From positions 1-56,098 of the forward strand of contig JAUXSD010000027.1 in the NCBI GenBank assembly GCA_030681525.1: DNA of 56,098 bases, written 5' to 3'. Shown here in pieces: positions 33,676-43,220 of this stretch. Every line of letters starts with the position of its first letter. Positions within the stretch are counted from its first letter, which is position 1. Under the pieces are notes generated by a model. The model was not told the DNA's origin and ran no database searches. It saw only the letters and a program-made list of their open reading frames with translations. The translations under genes and the position numbers were made by a program. The stretch is from Solirubrobacteraceae bacterium. GTDB taxonomy: Bacteria; Actinomycetota; Thermoleophilia; Solirubrobacterales; Solirubrobacteraceae.

Positions 33676-33720
33676 GGTGTGGCGAACAAACCTCGCCGGC
33701 CGAGGCTCATTCGCCACACC
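33676..33720. repeat. Long nested inverted repeat between trpG and the LLM gene
   Basis: GGTGTGGCGAA (33676-33686) pairs perfectly with TTCGCCACACC (33710-33720). Inside it CCTCG (33691-33695) pairs with CGAGG (33701-33705) around CCGGC. The element can fold as a long two-stage hairpin in either strand. It lies in the 242-base noncoding gap (33538-33779), the longest in the window apart from none, with no other feature seen in it. No T-tract follows on either side. It may be a terminator-like structure, an attenuator, or one copy of a dispersed palindromic repeat. Confidence 0.7.
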
Positions 33721-33779
33721 CCTGCCGGCCCTGGCCGGGACGCCGCCGCGCCGGCGCACGAACCGCGGGGCGCGAGGAC

Positions 33780-34346
<567 letters not shown>

Positions 34347-34350
34347 CCGA

Positions 34351-35862
34351 TCACGGCCAGTCCGGCTGCTGAGAGGCGAGCTCGACCGCGCGCAGGACCG
34401 CCCGCGCCTTGGCCTCGGATTCGGCGAACTCGTAGGCCGGCTGGGCGTCGGCCACCGTGCCACCGCCGGCCTGCACGTGCGCGCGCCCGTCCTTGATCAC
34501 GACCGTGCGGATGTGGATGCAGGTGTCGAGGTCGCCGGTGTAGGCGAGGTAGCCGATCGCGCCGCCGTAGCCGCCGCGCTTGACCGGTTCGAGCTCGTCG
34601 ATGATCTGCATCGCGCGCACCTTCGGGGCGCCCGACAGCGTGCCCGCGGGCAGGACGGAGCGCAGCGCGTCCATCGCCGTGACCTCCTCGCGCAGCGTCC
34701 CCGACACGTTGGAGACGATGTGCATGACGTGGGAGTACGTCTCGACGGCCATGAAGCGGTCGACGGTCACGCTTCCGTACTCGCAGACGCGGCCGAGGTC
34801 GTTGCGGCCGAGGTCGACGAGCATGACGTGCTCGGCGCGCTCCTTCTCGTCGGCCAGCAGCTCCTCGGCGATCCGCTCGTCGTCGGCGAGCGTCGCGCCG
34901 CGCGGTCGCGTGCCGGCGATCGGCCGCGTCGCGACGTGGCGGCCGGTCACCGTCAGCACGGGCTCCGGCGAGGCGCCCGCGACCTGGAAGTCGAGGAAGT
35001 CGAGGAAGTACATGTACGGGCTCGGGTTGACGACGCGCAGCCCGCGGTAGACCGAGAACGGGTCGATGTCGAGGTCCGCCGACCAGCGCTGCGACGGCAC
35101 GACCTGAAACGCGTCGCCGGCGTGGATGTACTCGACGATCCGCGCGACGTTGGCCTCGAACTGCTCGCGCGGCATGTTCGACTCGAACGCCGGGCGCGGC
35201 CGCGCCGGCGTCGGCGGGTGGCGCGGCACCGGGCCGGCGAGCAGCTCGCGCACGGTCGCGATCGTGGCGGCGGCGCCCGCGTAGGCGGTCTGCAGGTCCG
35301 TGCCGTCGTCGTCGTCGGCGTAGACGTTGACGAGGACGCTGATCGTGTGGCGCAGGTGGTCGAAGACGACGAGCACGTCGGACAGCATGAGCGCCATGTC
35401 CGGCAGCCCCACCGGGTCCGGATTCGGCTCGCCCAGCGGCTCGACCGTGCGCACGAGGTCGTAGCCGAAGTAGCCGACCGCGCCGCCGGCGAACGGCGGC
35501 ATGTCCGGCCAGGGCGCCTGGCGCAGGCGGGCCACCTCGGCGGCGGCGTGGGCGTAGGGATCGGTCGGCTCCTCGCCCAGCGACCAGCGCACGACCTTGC
35601 GCGGCCGCACGCCGATGAAGCTGTAGCGCCCGACCTCCTGGCCGCGCTCGGCGGACTCCAGCAGGAAGGCCTCCGACGTCGGCTCGCGGCCGCGCAGCTT
35701 CAGAAAGGCGGACACCGGCGTCTCGGTGTCGTCGATGAACGAGTGGCGCAGCGGGATGAGGTTGAACTCGCGCGCCAGCTCGCGCACGTCGGCCAGCGAC
35801 GGCTCGACCGGCAGCGCGTCGCTGCCCCCCGCCGGGTACGGCGGGTCAGCCGCGACGGCCAT
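34351..35862 (-). CDS. trpE: Anthranilate synthase component I
   Basis: The 503-aa protein has the TrpE N-terminal domain with [10 protein letters not shown] and SFLLES-like [16 protein letters not shown] (feedback site region; the LLES motif is present) and the chorismate-binding domain with [35 protein letters not shown] and [13 protein letters not shown]. It makes anthranilate from chorismate with TrpG. ATG 35862 follows GAGG at 6-nt spacing; it overlaps the hisIE stop by 17 bases, so the two are coupled. Confidence 0.96.
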   Translation of the reverse strand: MAVAADPPYPAGGSDALPVEPSLADVRELAREFNLIPLRHSFIDDTETPVSAFLKLRGREPTSEAFLLESAERGQEVGRYSFIGVRPRKVVRWSLGEEPTDPYAHAAAEVARLRQAPWPDMPPFAGGAVGYFGYDLVRTVEPLGEPNPDPVGLPDMALMLSDVLVVFDHLRHTISVLVNVYADDDDGTDLQTAYAGAAATIATVRELLAGPVPRHPPTPARPRPAFESNMPREQFEANVARIVEYIHAGDAFQVVPSQRWSADLDIDPFSVYRGLRVVNPSPYMYFLDFLDFQVAGASPEPVLTVTGRHVATRPIAGTRPRGATLADDERIAEELLADEKERAEHVMLVDLGRNDLGRVCEYGSVTVDRFMAVETYSHVMHIVSNVSGTLREEVTAMDALRSVLPAGTLSGAPKVRAMQIIDELEPVKRGGYGGAIGYLAYTGDLDTCIHIRTVVIKDGRAHVQAGGGTVADAQPAYEFAESEAKARAVLRAVELASQQPDWP

Positions 35863-36442
35863 TGAGCACCTCGTAGGCATCGGTCAGCGCGCGCGCGCGT
35901 CCGCGCAGCAGGACCGCGAGGTGATACAGGACGTCGGCCGCCTCGTTGTCGACGCGCTCGTCGGACTCCTCGCGCACGGCGCGGGTGACCTCCTCGGCCT
36001 CCTCGAGCACCTTCTCCCCCGCGAGCTGCGGGTCCTCGAGCAGCGTCACGGTGTACGAGCCCGCCGGCCGCTGCGCCGCACGCGCCTGCAGCGTGCGCTC
36101 CAGCGCGGGCAGCGCCTCGTGCGGCGCGGGCGGCTGCGTCTCGCCGTTGTGAAAGCAGGTGCGCTCGCCGGTGTGGCAGGCCGGTCCGGCGGGCTCGACG
36201 AGCGCCAGCAGCGCATCGCCGTCGCAGTCCAGGCGCAGGGCGCGAACGGCCTGCGTGTTGCCGCTCGTGGCGCCCTTGTGCCACTGCTCCTGGCGCGAGC
36301 GGCTGTAGAGGTGCAGCTCGCCGCTCTCGCGCGTGCGGCGGACCGCCTCGGCGTTGGCGTAGGCCAGCGTCAGCACCTCCCCGCTGCGCCAGTCCTGCAC
36401 GATGACCGGCACGAGACCCTGGGCGTCGAAGGTGATCTCCAT
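35846..36442 (-). CDS. hisIE: Bifunctional phosphoribosyl-AMP cyclohydrolase / phosphoribosyl-ATP pyrophosphatase
   Basis: The 198-aa protein has a HisI domain (1-110) with [20 protein letters not shown] and CHTGERTCF zinc/magnesium ligands, then a HisE domain (112-198) with LARAAQR-like start, [14 protein letters not shown] and [14 protein letters not shown]. It catalyses steps 2 and 3 of histidine synthesis. Finding it fused in an operon with trpE is a HIS/TRP link, perhaps because both pathways use PRPP. Minus-strand TAGACT ends about 12-14 nt before the ATG and may be a -10. Confidence 0.95.
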   Translation of the reverse strand: MEITFDAQGLVPVIVQDWRSGEVLTLAYANAEAVRRTRESGELHLYSRSRQEQWHKGATSGNTQAVRALRLDCDGDALLALVEPAGPACHTGERTCFHNGETQPPAPHEALPALERTLQARAAQRPAGSYTVTLLEDPQLAGEKVLEEAEEVTRAVREESDERVDNEAADVLYHLAVLLRGRARALTDAYEVLNGRRG

Positions 36443-36501
36443 TGAGGGTGGGAGTCTAGGAGTCAGCGCATCCTGCGCCGCGCTCGCGCGTTGTGGGTCT
36501 G

Positions 36502-37416
36502 ATGCGCCCTCTGCTCGCGGCCCTCCTGCTCGCCGCCGTCGCCGCCGCGGCGGCGGCCGCCACCGCCGCGCCGCGCAGCTTCGAGGGCCGCCGCTGCACC
36601 CCGCCGCAGGGCCACCGCGTCGCCGACTGCCGGCTGGCCCGCCACGGCGCGCCCGACCTCAGCCGCGCCGCCTGGCGCGCGCTGCGCGGCGCCGAGGTCA
36701 CGATCAGCCGGCGGATCGACCGGCTAGCGCCCAACCCGGACGGCGGCGGCGCGCGCAGCTGGCCGCTCGTCGACTCCCTCGCGCAGCCGATGGGCCGCCT
36801 CGAACAGGACGACGGCGGACGCTTCGTCCTGCGCGCCCTCGACGGCACCCCCTTCCGCGCGACGCGCGTGAACGTCCGCGGCCGCGGCTGTGCCGCCAGC
36901 ACCCGGCAGATGAACACCTCGCCGCTCGTGCAGGTCATCGCCGGCCGGGCGCCGGCCGGCGGCACCCAGGCGTTCGTCGCCGCGGCCGCGATCGATCGCG
37001 CCACGCCCGCCGGCGCGGCCGCGCTGAGCGCGTTCGGCGCCCAGAAGGGCACGGGCTGCGGGCCGTCGCGGCGCGAGATCGGCCGCGTGCGCCGGCTGGC
37101 GGATCCGAACGTCGACCCGTTCGCCCACGCCCGCCTGTCGGACGGCGCCATCAACGACGTCAAGGAATACGACGCCAAGCCCGTATTCGGCAACGTCGTG
37201 TACTTCATGTCGAACACGACGAACGTCTCCGTCGGCGGCATCGCCCGCGGGATGATCCGCGTCGGCACGCGCGTGGCGAAGGCCGACTACTTCACGACGT
37301 GCGACCCCAACAGCGACGGCACGCTCACCTGGCGCTACTGGTCGATCCGCACCGGCGTCGCCGCCAAACCGCGGCTGTACGGCTGGATCCCCGGCCGCTG
37401 TCCCCGCGGCGGCTAG
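36502..37416 (+). CDS. Secreted Cys-containing hypothetical protein
   Basis: About 304 aa, with an Ala-rich signal peptide ([20 protein letters not shown], cleavage near residue 22). The mature region has scattered Cys (RCTPPQG, ADCRLA, GRGCAAS, GTGCGPS, TTCDPNS, PGRCPRG), suggesting three disulphides. A middle motif reads [21 protein letters not shown]. Two-halves structure with no recognised domain. ATG 36502 is chosen because it gives a compact signal; GTG 36493 is in frame. Its stop and the stop of the opposite gene share CTAG (37413-37416). Confidence 0.65.
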   Translation: MRPLLAALLLAAVAAAAAAATAAPRSFEGRRCTPPQGHRVADCRLARHGAPDLSRAAWRALRGAEVTISRRIDRLAPNPDGGGARSWPLVDSLAQPMGRLEQDDGGRFVLRALDGTPFRATRVNVRGRGCAASTRQMNTSPLVQVIAGRAPAGGTQAFVAAAAIDRATPAGAAALSAFGAQKGTGCGPSRREIGRVRRLADPNVDPFAHARLSDGAINDVKEYDAKPVFGNVVYFMSNTTNVSVGGIARGMIRVGTRVAKADYFTTCDPNSDGTLTWRYWSIRTGVAAKPRLYGWIPGRCPRGG

Positions 37417-37838
37417 CCCTCCAACGTTGCGCCCTCCGTCGCGTCGGTGACGACCAGCGGGCAGGCGCGGCACGCCGCGGCGCCCTCCTGCGCGTACCAG
37501 CGACAGCTCGGCCGGATCGCGCAGCGCGGCAGGCGCCCGCCGGCCGGTCCGATGCCGGCGGCCATGACCTGCTCGATGATCCCGCACGACGAGCCCGTCC
37601 ACTGCGCGCAGCCGGCCTCCAAGCACGGCGATGCGAAGCGCATGCGCGCCTCGGGCGGCCCGTGCTGGGCCGCGGCCTCGGCGAACGCCTCGTCGACGGG
37701 CAGCGCCGGGGTGATGTGGGCCAGGCGTCCATCGTCGCCGACGATGGCGATGAGCGAAGCTCCCGGCTCGCAGCGCGAGCTCGGGCACGTCAGCGCGGAG
37801 GCGTCGCCGGCATCCTCCGCGCCGAGGCGCCTGGTCAT
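37413..37838 (-). CDS. Nine-cysteine hypothetical protein, possibly metal- or Fe-S-binding
   Basis: The 141-aa protein has nine Cys in three groups: TCPSSRC near residue 18; SPCLEAGC and SSC near 70-85; RCAIRPSC and CRACPL near 107-124. A central segment (SLIAIVGDDGRLAHITPALPV) looks like a small folded domain. No signal peptide is visible, so the Cys probably bind metal or an iron-sulphur cluster in the cytoplasm. It is translationally coupled to the upstream 75-aa gene (ATGA, 37835-37838), which suggests the two products act together. Family not recognised. Confidence 0.6.
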   Translation of the reverse strand: MTRRLGAEDAGDASALTCPSSRCEPGASLIAIVGDDGRLAHITPALPVDEAFAEAAAQHGPPEARMRFASPCLEAGCAQWTGSSCGIIEQVMAAGIGPAGGRLPRCAIRPSCRWYAQEGAAACRACPLVVTDATEGATLEG

Positions 37839-38062
37839 CCGCCGAAGTTCTTCTCGAACTCGGGGAGCTGCTTGACGAGATCCGGGTTGGGCACCGCGTA
37901 GATCCCGCGCCAGCGGATGTTGTCCGGGATCGCGACGAGCTGCGACTTGCCGCCCAGATCAGCCAGATGAGGCATGACCGCCCCCTGGATCGCGGCGTTG
38001 ATCGCCTTCGACTTGGCCTCGGTCAGCCTGATGCCGTCGATCACGACCTTGAACTCGGCCAC
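37835..38062 (-). CDS. 75-aa hypothetical protein with an exceptionally strong ribosome site
   Basis: The protein begins MAEFKVVIDGIRLTEAKSKA, a beta strand then helix, followed by INAAIQGAVMPHLADLGG and a C-terminal PDNIRWRGIYAVPNP. No Cys, no signal. GTG 38062 is preceded by AAGGAGG at 5-nt spacing, the best Shine-Dalgarno in the window, so it is probably made in large amounts. Small size plus a coupled Cys-rich partner is reminiscent of precursor/partner pairs, but no leader-peptide family is recognised and the function is unknown. Confidence 0.65.
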   Translation of the reverse strand: MAEFKVVIDGIRLTEAKSKAINAAIQGAVMPHLADLGGKSQLVAIPDNIRWRGIYAVPNPDLVKQLPEFEKNFGG

Positions 38063-38067
38063 TGTGA

Positions 38068-38084
38068 CCTCCTTCGTTGGGAGG
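38068..38084 (-). promoter_or_regulatory. Hairpin that can hide the Shine-Dalgarno of the 75-aa gene
   Basis: CCTCC (38068-38072) and GGAGG (38080-38084) are complementary around a 7-nt loop. On the transcript (minus strand) one arm is the AAGGAGG ribosome site at 38074-38068. Pairing would block translation, so it could act as an on/off element (thermometer, small ligand or regulatory RNA). The remainder of the 188-base gap up to 38250 shows only a weak TAGGTT box (38237-38242), 8 nt before the transporter GTG. Confidence 0.45.
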
Positions 38085-38250
38085 CCCGACGCTACATCCG
38101 CCGCGGGCGGCGAAATGTGACCATCCGCACAGTCTGGACGGATGTCGAGGCGTCCAGCGGATCCGGTCGCGTGCGCGATACGGACGCCCGCATCCCGCTG
38201 GCGCGAGACGCACCTCGGGGACCGCGCCCCGCCGGGTAGGTTTCCGTGCC

Positions 38251-39195
38251 GTGAGCGGCGGCGGCGGACACGGGGAGAGCACCGGCGCGATCCTCGCGGC
38301 GCTGCTGGCCAACCTCGGGATCGCCACGGCGAAGTTCGTCGGCTTCCTCATCACCGGCTCGTCCTCGCTGCTGGCGGAGTCGATCCACTCCGTCGCCGAC
38401 TCGAGCAACCAGGGCCTGCTGTTCCTCGGCGGCCGGCGGGCGCGCCGCCCCCCGACCGCGCTGCACCCGTTCGGCTACGGGCGCAGCCGCTACTTCTGGT
38501 CGTTTGTCGTGGCCGTGGTGCTGTTCTCGCTCGGCGGCCTGTTCTCGATGTACGAGGGCTACCACAAGATCGCCGACCCGCACGAGATCACCTCGCCGGG
38601 GATCGCGTTCGGGATCTTCGGGGTCGCGATCGTCTTCGAGTTCTTCGCCCTGCGGACGGCCATGCGCCACGCGCAGCCCGAGCGCCAGGGGCGCAGCTGG
38701 AAGGAGTACATCCGCACGTCGCGCAGCCCGGAGCTGCCGGTGCTCCTGCTGGAGGACTCGGGCGCGCTGATCGGCCTGCTCTTCGCGACGGCCGGCGTGG
38801 CGCTGGCGACGATCACCGGCGAGCCGATCTTCGACGGGATCGGCACGCTGGCGATCGGCGTCCTGCTCGTGGCCATCGCGGCCGTCCTGGCCGTCGAGAT
38901 GAAGAGCCTGCTGATCGGCGAGGCGGCGACGCCGGAGGTCATCACGACGATCGAGGCCGAGCTGGCGCAGAGCCCGCACGTCGCGCAGATCATCCACGTG
39001 CTCACGCAGCATCTCGGGCCGGAGGAGCTGCTCGTCGCCGCGAAGCTGGAGTTCGACGCCGGGCTGTCCTTCCAGGAGCTGGCGGCCGCGATCAACGACT
39101 GCGAGGCGCGCCTCCGGGCCGCCGTCCCGATCGCGTCGCGCATCTACCTCGAGCCCGACGTGTTCGACCCCGCCGCGGCCCCAGCCGACGGCTGA
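38251..39195 (+). CDS. Cation diffusion facilitator family transporter
   Basis: The 314-aa protein has six helices with the CDF blocks GFLITGSSSLLAESIHSVADS (metal-site Glu/His/Asp on helix 2), RRPPTALHPFGYGR and LLLEDSGALIGLLFA (helix 5 Asp), then a cytoplasmic domain (EVITTIEAELAQSPHVAQIIHV). Such proteins export Zn2+, Fe2+, Mn2+ or related ions using the proton gradient. The first residues are SGGGGHGEST. GTG 38251 is the only reasonable start. The stop abuts the opposite gene's stop. Confidence 0.92.
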   Translation: MSGGGGHGESTGAILAALLANLGIATAKFVGFLITGSSSLLAESIHSVADSSNQGLLFLGGRRARRPPTALHPFGYGRSRYFWSFVVAVVLFSLGGLFSMYEGYHKIADPHEITSPGIAFGIFGVAIVFEFFALRTAMRHAQPERQGRSWKEYIRTSRSPELPVLLLEDSGALIGLLFATAGVALATITGEPIFDGIGTLAIGVLLVAIAAVLAVEMKSLLIGEAATPEVITTIEAELAQSPHVAQIIHVLTQHLGPEELLVAAKLEFDAGLSFQELAAAINDCEARLRAAVPIASRIYLEPDVFDPAAAPADG

Positions 39196-40410
39196 CTACG
39201 CCAGCGCGTCGAGGGCGCCGGCCCCGGCGCCGTCGGCGATGAACGCGCGAGCAGCGTCGAGATCCTCGGGCCGGCCGACGGCGAGCGCGCCGACGACCGT
39301 GCCGTCGGCGAGGTAGAACACGCTGAACGCCCCGCTTGCGGGGTCGCCGCGCACGATCTCCTCGTCCCAGGTCGCGGCGGCGCCGACGTACTCGAGCGTC
39401 GCCCAATCGGCGAGATCCGACCAGAAGTACGGGATCTCGGCGTACGGCGCGTCGGAGCCGAGCATCGCCCGCGCGGCGTGGCGGCCCTGCGCGGCGGCGA
39501 CCTCCTCGTGCTCGATCCGCAGGCGACGGCCGTGGACGACGCTGTCGTACTCGCACATGTCGCCGGCGGCGAAGATCCCCTCGGCCGAGGTGCGCAGCGT
39601 GCGGTCGCACATGACGCCGCCGCTCTCGCCGAGCTCGAGCTTGGCCTTGCGGGCCAGCATGACATCCGGGTTGGCGCCGATGCCGACGACGACCAGGTCG
39701 GCCTCGATCCGCCGCCCGTCGGCGCACACCACGGCGTCCAGCCGCGCATCGTCCGCGCCCTCGCCGGCGAACTCGCAGACGTCGGCGGAGCCGACGATCT
39801 CGATGCCGTGCGAGCTGAGCAGGTCGCGCGCGAACGCGCCGGCGACCGGGCCGAAGCCGCGCTCCAGCGGCAGCGCCTCCTGCATGACGAGCGTCACCTG
39901 CTTGCCGAGCAGCACCATCGACGCGGCGACCTCGGTGGCAATGTAGGAGCCGCCGACGACGACGACGCGCTGCGCGTCGCCGAGCTCGTTGCGCAGCTTG
40001 TCGGCGTTGCCGAGCGCGCGGATGTAGTGGATGCCGTCGCGCATGCCGCCCTCGACCTGGAGGCGGCGGATGCCGGCGCCGGTGGCCAGCAGCGCCTGCC
40101 CGAAGCCCATCTGCTCGCGCCCGAGCTTCGCGGTCCTCGCGGTCGTGTCGAGGTCCATGACCGGCGTGCGGGTGCGCACCTCGACGTCATGCTCGCCGTA
40201 CCAGGACTCGGGCTGGATGAGCGTCGCGGGACGGTCCTCGCGGCCCTGCAGGTAGCCCTTGGTCAGCGGCGGACGGTGGTAGGGCGCGTCCATCTCCCGC
40301 GTGACGAGCAGGATCGAGCCGTCGAAGCCGTTCTCGCGCAGCTCCGCGGCCGCATTGGCCGAGGCGATGCCGCCGCCGATCAGCAGGATGTCTGTGGTGG
40401 GGTCGCTCAC
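39196..40410 (-). CDS. NAD(P)/FAD-dependent oxidoreductase, ferredoxin-reductase type
   Basis: The 404-aa protein has an N-terminal FAD fold (DILLIGGGIASANAAAEL; PYHRPPLTKGYLQG), a central NAD(P) fold (VVVVGGSYIATEVAASM) and the third conserved block GIFAAGDMCEYDS. The RPPLTK and the ending with a small C-terminal domain match ferredoxin/rubredoxin reductases and AIF-like proteins. It would pass electrons from NAD(P)H to a small redox partner that is not nearby. The start is GTG 40410. Frames extending upstream to 40653 are shadows of era. Confidence 0.9.
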   Translation of the reverse strand: MSDPTTDILLIGGGIASANAAAELRENGFDGSILLVTREMDAPYHRPPLTKGYLQGREDRPATLIQPESWYGEHDVEVRTRTPVMDLDTTARTAKLGREQMGFGQALLATGAGIRRLQVEGGMRDGIHYIRALGNADKLRNELGDAQRVVVVGGSYIATEVAASMVLLGKQVTLVMQEALPLERGFGPVAGAFARDLLSSHGIEIVGSADVCEFAGEGADDARLDAVVCADGRRIEADLVVVGIGANPDVMLARKAKLELGESGGVMCDRTLRTSAEGIFAAGDMCEYDSVVHGRRLRIEHEEVAAAQGRHAARAMLGSDAPYAEIPYFWSDLADWATLEYVGAAATWDEEIVRGDPASGAFSVFYLADGTVVGALAVGRPEDLDAARAFIADGAGAGALDALA

Positions 40411-40460
40411 GGGCGCAACTGTATGCGTCGCGCCGCGGCGAACGCTTGCGCCCGCCGCGG

Positions 40461-41369
40461 CTACTCGATGCCGAGCCGGTCGAGCAGGCCGTCGTCGCCG
40501 CGCCAGCCGCGGCGCACGCGGACGGCGAGATCGAGGTGCACCTGGACGCCGAGCTGGCGCTCGAGCTCGCGCCGCGCGGCGGTTCCGATCGCCTTGATCA
40601 TGCGGCCCTGGGAGCCGATCAGGATGCCCTTCTGCGACTCGGCCTCGACCCACGCGCGGGCCTGCACGCGGACGAGGTCCTCGCGCGAGTCGTCGATCTC
40701 CTCGACGACGACCTCGACGGCGTGCGGCACCTCCTGGAAGGTGCGCCGCAGGATCTGCTCGCGGATGAGCTCGGCGAACAGCACCTCGTCGGCCTGGTCG
40801 GACGGGTCGTCGACGTCGAAGAGGTACGGGCTGTGCGGGAGCAGCGCGACGAGGTACTCGACGAGCTCCTCGACGCCGGTGCCCTTGCGCGCCGACAGCG
40901 GGAAGATCTCGTCGGACACGCCCAGCTCCGCCGCGGCCTGCAGGGCGGCCAGGGTGTGGGCCTCGTCGAGGCGGTCGATCTTGTTGACCACGACCGCCAC
41001 CGGGACGTCGGCGCGGGCCAGCGCGCCGGCGATGAAGCGGTCGCCGGGGCCGACGCCCTGCTCGCCGTTGAGCAGCAGCAGCGCGGCGTCGGCGTCGCCG
41101 AACTCGCGCTCGACGCGCGACTGCATGCGCTGCGTCAGCGCGTCACGCGGGCGCTGCACGCCGGGCAGGTCGACGAGCACGAGCTGGGCGTTGCCGCGCA
41201 TCGCGATGCCGCGGATCGCGCGGCGCGTCGTCTGCGGCTTGTCGGAGACGATCGCCACCTTCTGGCCGACGATCGCGTTGACGAGCGTGGACTTGCCGAC
41301 GTTCGGGCGCCCGGCCAGCGCGACGAAGCCGGCCCGCGTGGGCCCGGCGTGGGCGGCGCCCGCGCTCAC
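40461..41369 (-). CDS. era: GTPase Era
   Basis: The 302-aa protein has G1 GRPNVGKST, G3 DLPG, G4 NKID and a C-terminal KH domain with GILIGSQGRMIKAIG. Era binds 16S rRNA and helps small-subunit assembly. Its GTG start overlaps the ybeY stop (GTGA, 41366-41369). It is the last gene of the yqeY-phoH-ybeY-era chain, an order found in many bacteria. Confidence 0.97.
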   Translation of the reverse strand: MSAGAAHAGPTRAGFVALAGRPNVGKSTLVNAIVGQKVAIVSDKPQTTRRAIRGIAMRGNAQLVLVDLPGVQRPRDALTQRMQSRVEREFGDADAALLLLNGEQGVGPGDRFIAGALARADVPVAVVVNKIDRLDEAHTLAALQAAAELGVSDEIFPLSARKGTGVEELVEYLVALLPHSPYLFDVDDPSDQADEVLFAELIREQILRRTFQEVPHAVEVVVEEIDDSREDLVRVQARAWVEAESQKGILIGSQGRMIKAIGTAARRELERQLGVQVHLDLAVRVRRGWRGDDGLLDRLGIE

Positions 41370-41794
41370 GGCCCGGGGGCGTCGGGCGTGACCCAGCCCA
41401 GGATCTCGCGTTGGACGGCCAGCATCTCGCCGTCGTCGGTCTCGTGGTCCATGCCGGTCAGGTGCAGCGCACCGTGGACGATCGCCTCGCGCAGGTCGGC
41501 GGTGTGCTCGGCGCAGATGACGATGTCGCCCAGCTCGCACGGGCCCGGCGACGGATCCTCGCCGTCGATCGGAAACGACAGCACGTCGGTCGGTCCCGCC
41601 TCGCCGCGGTGGGCGGCGTTCAGCTCGGCGATCCGCGCGGCGTCGACGAACTCGACGGCCACGTGGCCGCTCTCGATGCCGGCCGAGGCCAGCGCGAGCG
41701 ACAGCAGCCGGTCGATCTCCTCCAGCGGCAGGAACGCCAGGCCGTCCTCCGGCCCGACGACGTCGATCTCGAGGCGTTGCGAGGAGGAGCTCAA
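41366..41794 (-). CDS. ybeY: Endoribonuclease YbeY (rRNA maturation)
   Basis: The 142-aa protein has the zinc motif HGALHLTGMDHE near residue 110 and the conserved TDVLSFPIDG. It processes rRNA, often with Era. The start is TTG 41794, overlapping the phoH stop (TTGA); no ATG or GTG gives a complete protein, since the upstream frame is Arg-rich noise. Codons SSSSQRLEIDV precede the first strand. Confidence 0.93.
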   Translation of the reverse strand: MSSSSQRLEIDVVGPEDGLAFLPLEEIDRLLSLALASAGIESGHVAVEFVDAARIAELNAAHRGEAGPTDVLSFPIDGEDPSPGPCELGDIVICAEHTADLREAIVHGALHLTGMDHETDDGEMLAVQREILGWVTPDAPGP

Positions 41795-42768
41795 GCGCGG
41801 CGACGATCGGCCGGCCGCAGCTCGGCGGTCTGGCTCTCGGCGTGCTCGGCGTAGGCCGCGACGATCTTCTGCACGAGCCGGTGGCGCACGACGTCCTCGC
41901 CGCCGAAGCGCACGAACTCGATGCCCTCGATGTCCTTGAGGATGTCGCTGATGACGACGAGGCCGGAGCCCTCGTTCTTGGGCAGGTCGATCTGCGTGAT
42001 GTCGCCGGTGACGACCATCTTCGAGTTGAACCCCAGGCGCGTGAGGATCATCTTCATCTGCTCGGGCGTGGTGTTCTGGGCCTCGTCGAGAATGATGAAG
42101 CTGTCGTTCAACGTTCTTCCGCGCATGAAGGCCAGCGGCGCGACCTCGATCTGGCCGCGCTCGAGGTAGGTGGAGACCTTCTCGGCGTCGAGCATGTCGT
42201 GCAGCGCGTCGAACAGCGGCCGCAGGTACGGGTCGATCTTCGCCATGAGGTCGCCGGGCAGGAAGCCGAGCCGCTCGCCGGCCTCGACGGCCGGGCGCGT
42301 GAGGATGATGCGGTTGACCTCGCGGCGGCTCAGCGCGGCGGCGGCCAGCGCGACGGCGAGGAACGTCTTGCCGGTGCCGGCCGGTCCGATGCCGAACGTG
42401 ATGATGTTCTCGCGGATCGAGTCGACGTAGCGCTTCTGGTTGACCGTCTTGGGCGCGACCTGCTTGGAGCGGTGCTTCCAGACGACGTCCTCGAGGATCT
42501 CGGCGGGCGAGCGCTTCTGGTCCAGCGCGCCGGTGACGGCGGCGATCGTGCCGGGCGCGATGTCGTGGCCCTGCTCGATGAGCTCGGCGAGCTCCTTGAC
42601 GACGGTCGCGGCGGCCTCGACCGCCTCCTCGTCGCCGTCGAGCGTGAGCACGTTGCCGCGCAGCCACAGGTCGCAGGCGACGTGCCCCTCGAGCGCGCGC
42701 AGGACCGCGTCGCGGCTGCCCGCCAGCTCGGTCGCCGCCTGGTTGGAGAGCTCGATCTGGCGGCGCAT
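41791..42768 (-). CDS. PhoH family protein (PhoH-like ATPase)
   Basis: The 325-aa protein has an N-terminal KH-like region (about 1-95; RQIELSNQAATELAGS) and the PhoH ATPase with Walker A GPAGTGKTFLA (about residue 135), LTRPAVEAGERLGFLPG, Walker B FIILDEAQN and GDITQIDLP. PhoH homologues couple ATP to RNA metabolism and are usually next to ybeY. ATG 42768 is used; a frame to 42834 adds poor sequence. Confidence 0.95.
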   Translation of the reverse strand: MRRQIELSNQAATELAGSRDAVLRALEGHVACDLWLRGNVLTLDGDEEAVEAAATVVKELAELIEQGHDIAPGTIAAVTGALDQKRSPAEILEDVVWKHRSKQVAPKTVNQKRYVDSIRENIITFGIGPAGTGKTFLAVALAAAALSRREVNRIILTRPAVEAGERLGFLPGDLMAKIDPYLRPLFDALHDMLDAEKVSTYLERGQIEVAPLAFMRGRTLNDSFIILDEAQNTTPEQMKMILTRLGFNSKMVVTGDITQIDLPKNEGSGLVVISDILKDIEGIEFVRFGGEDVVRHRLVQKIVAAYAEHAESQTAELRPADRRRA

Positions 42769-42781
42769 CAGTGACGGACCA

Positions 42782-43213
42782 CTAGTGGGACAGCGCCTCT
42801 CGCACGAGCGCCGAGACGCGCTTGCCGTCCGCACGGCCGTCGACCGCCGCCATCGCGGCCTTCATGACCTGACCCATGTCCTTCGGCGACTGGGCGCCGG
42901 TCTCGACGACCGCCGCGGCGACGATCGCGCGCACGCTGTCGTCGGGCAGCTCGGCGGGCAGGTAGTGCTCGATGAGCCGCGCCTCGGCCTCCTCGCCCGC
43001 GGCGAGCTCGTCACGGCCGCCGTCGCGGAAGGCCTTGGCGGACTCCAGGCGGCGCTTGCGCTCGCGGCGCAGCACCGCGAGCTCGTCGTCGCCGCCCTCC
43101 TTGGCTGCCTTCTGCAGCTCGCTGAGCACGAGCCGCAAGGCGCCGACGCGATCCTTCTCGCCGCTGCGCATCGCGGAGACGAGGTCCTGCTTCACCGTGT
43201 CGGCCAGCGTCAT
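42782..43213 (-). CDS. GatB/YqeY domain-containing protein
   Basis: The 143-aa protein is mostly helical, with SGEKDRVGALRLVLSELQKAAKE near the start, EARLIEHYLPAELPDD and a C-terminal MGQVMKAAMAAVDGRADGKRVS, the YqeY pattern. The domain resembles the tRNA-binding tail of GatB; the exact role is not known. It lies 13 bases before phoH. Confidence 0.94.
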   Translation of the reverse strand: MTLADTVKQDLVSAMRSGEKDRVGALRLVLSELQKAAKEGGDDELAVLRRERKRRLESAKAFRDGGRDELAAGEEAEARLIEHYLPAELPDDSVRAIVAAAVVETGAQSPKDMGQVMKAAMAAVDGRADGKRVSALVREALSH

Positions 43214-43220
43214 CTGCCGT

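Noticed and set aside
39478-41391. 637-codon plus-strand frame opposite the FAD oxidoreductase and era
   Set aside because: It spans two conserved genes, and its sequence is low-complexity Ser/Arg/Ala.
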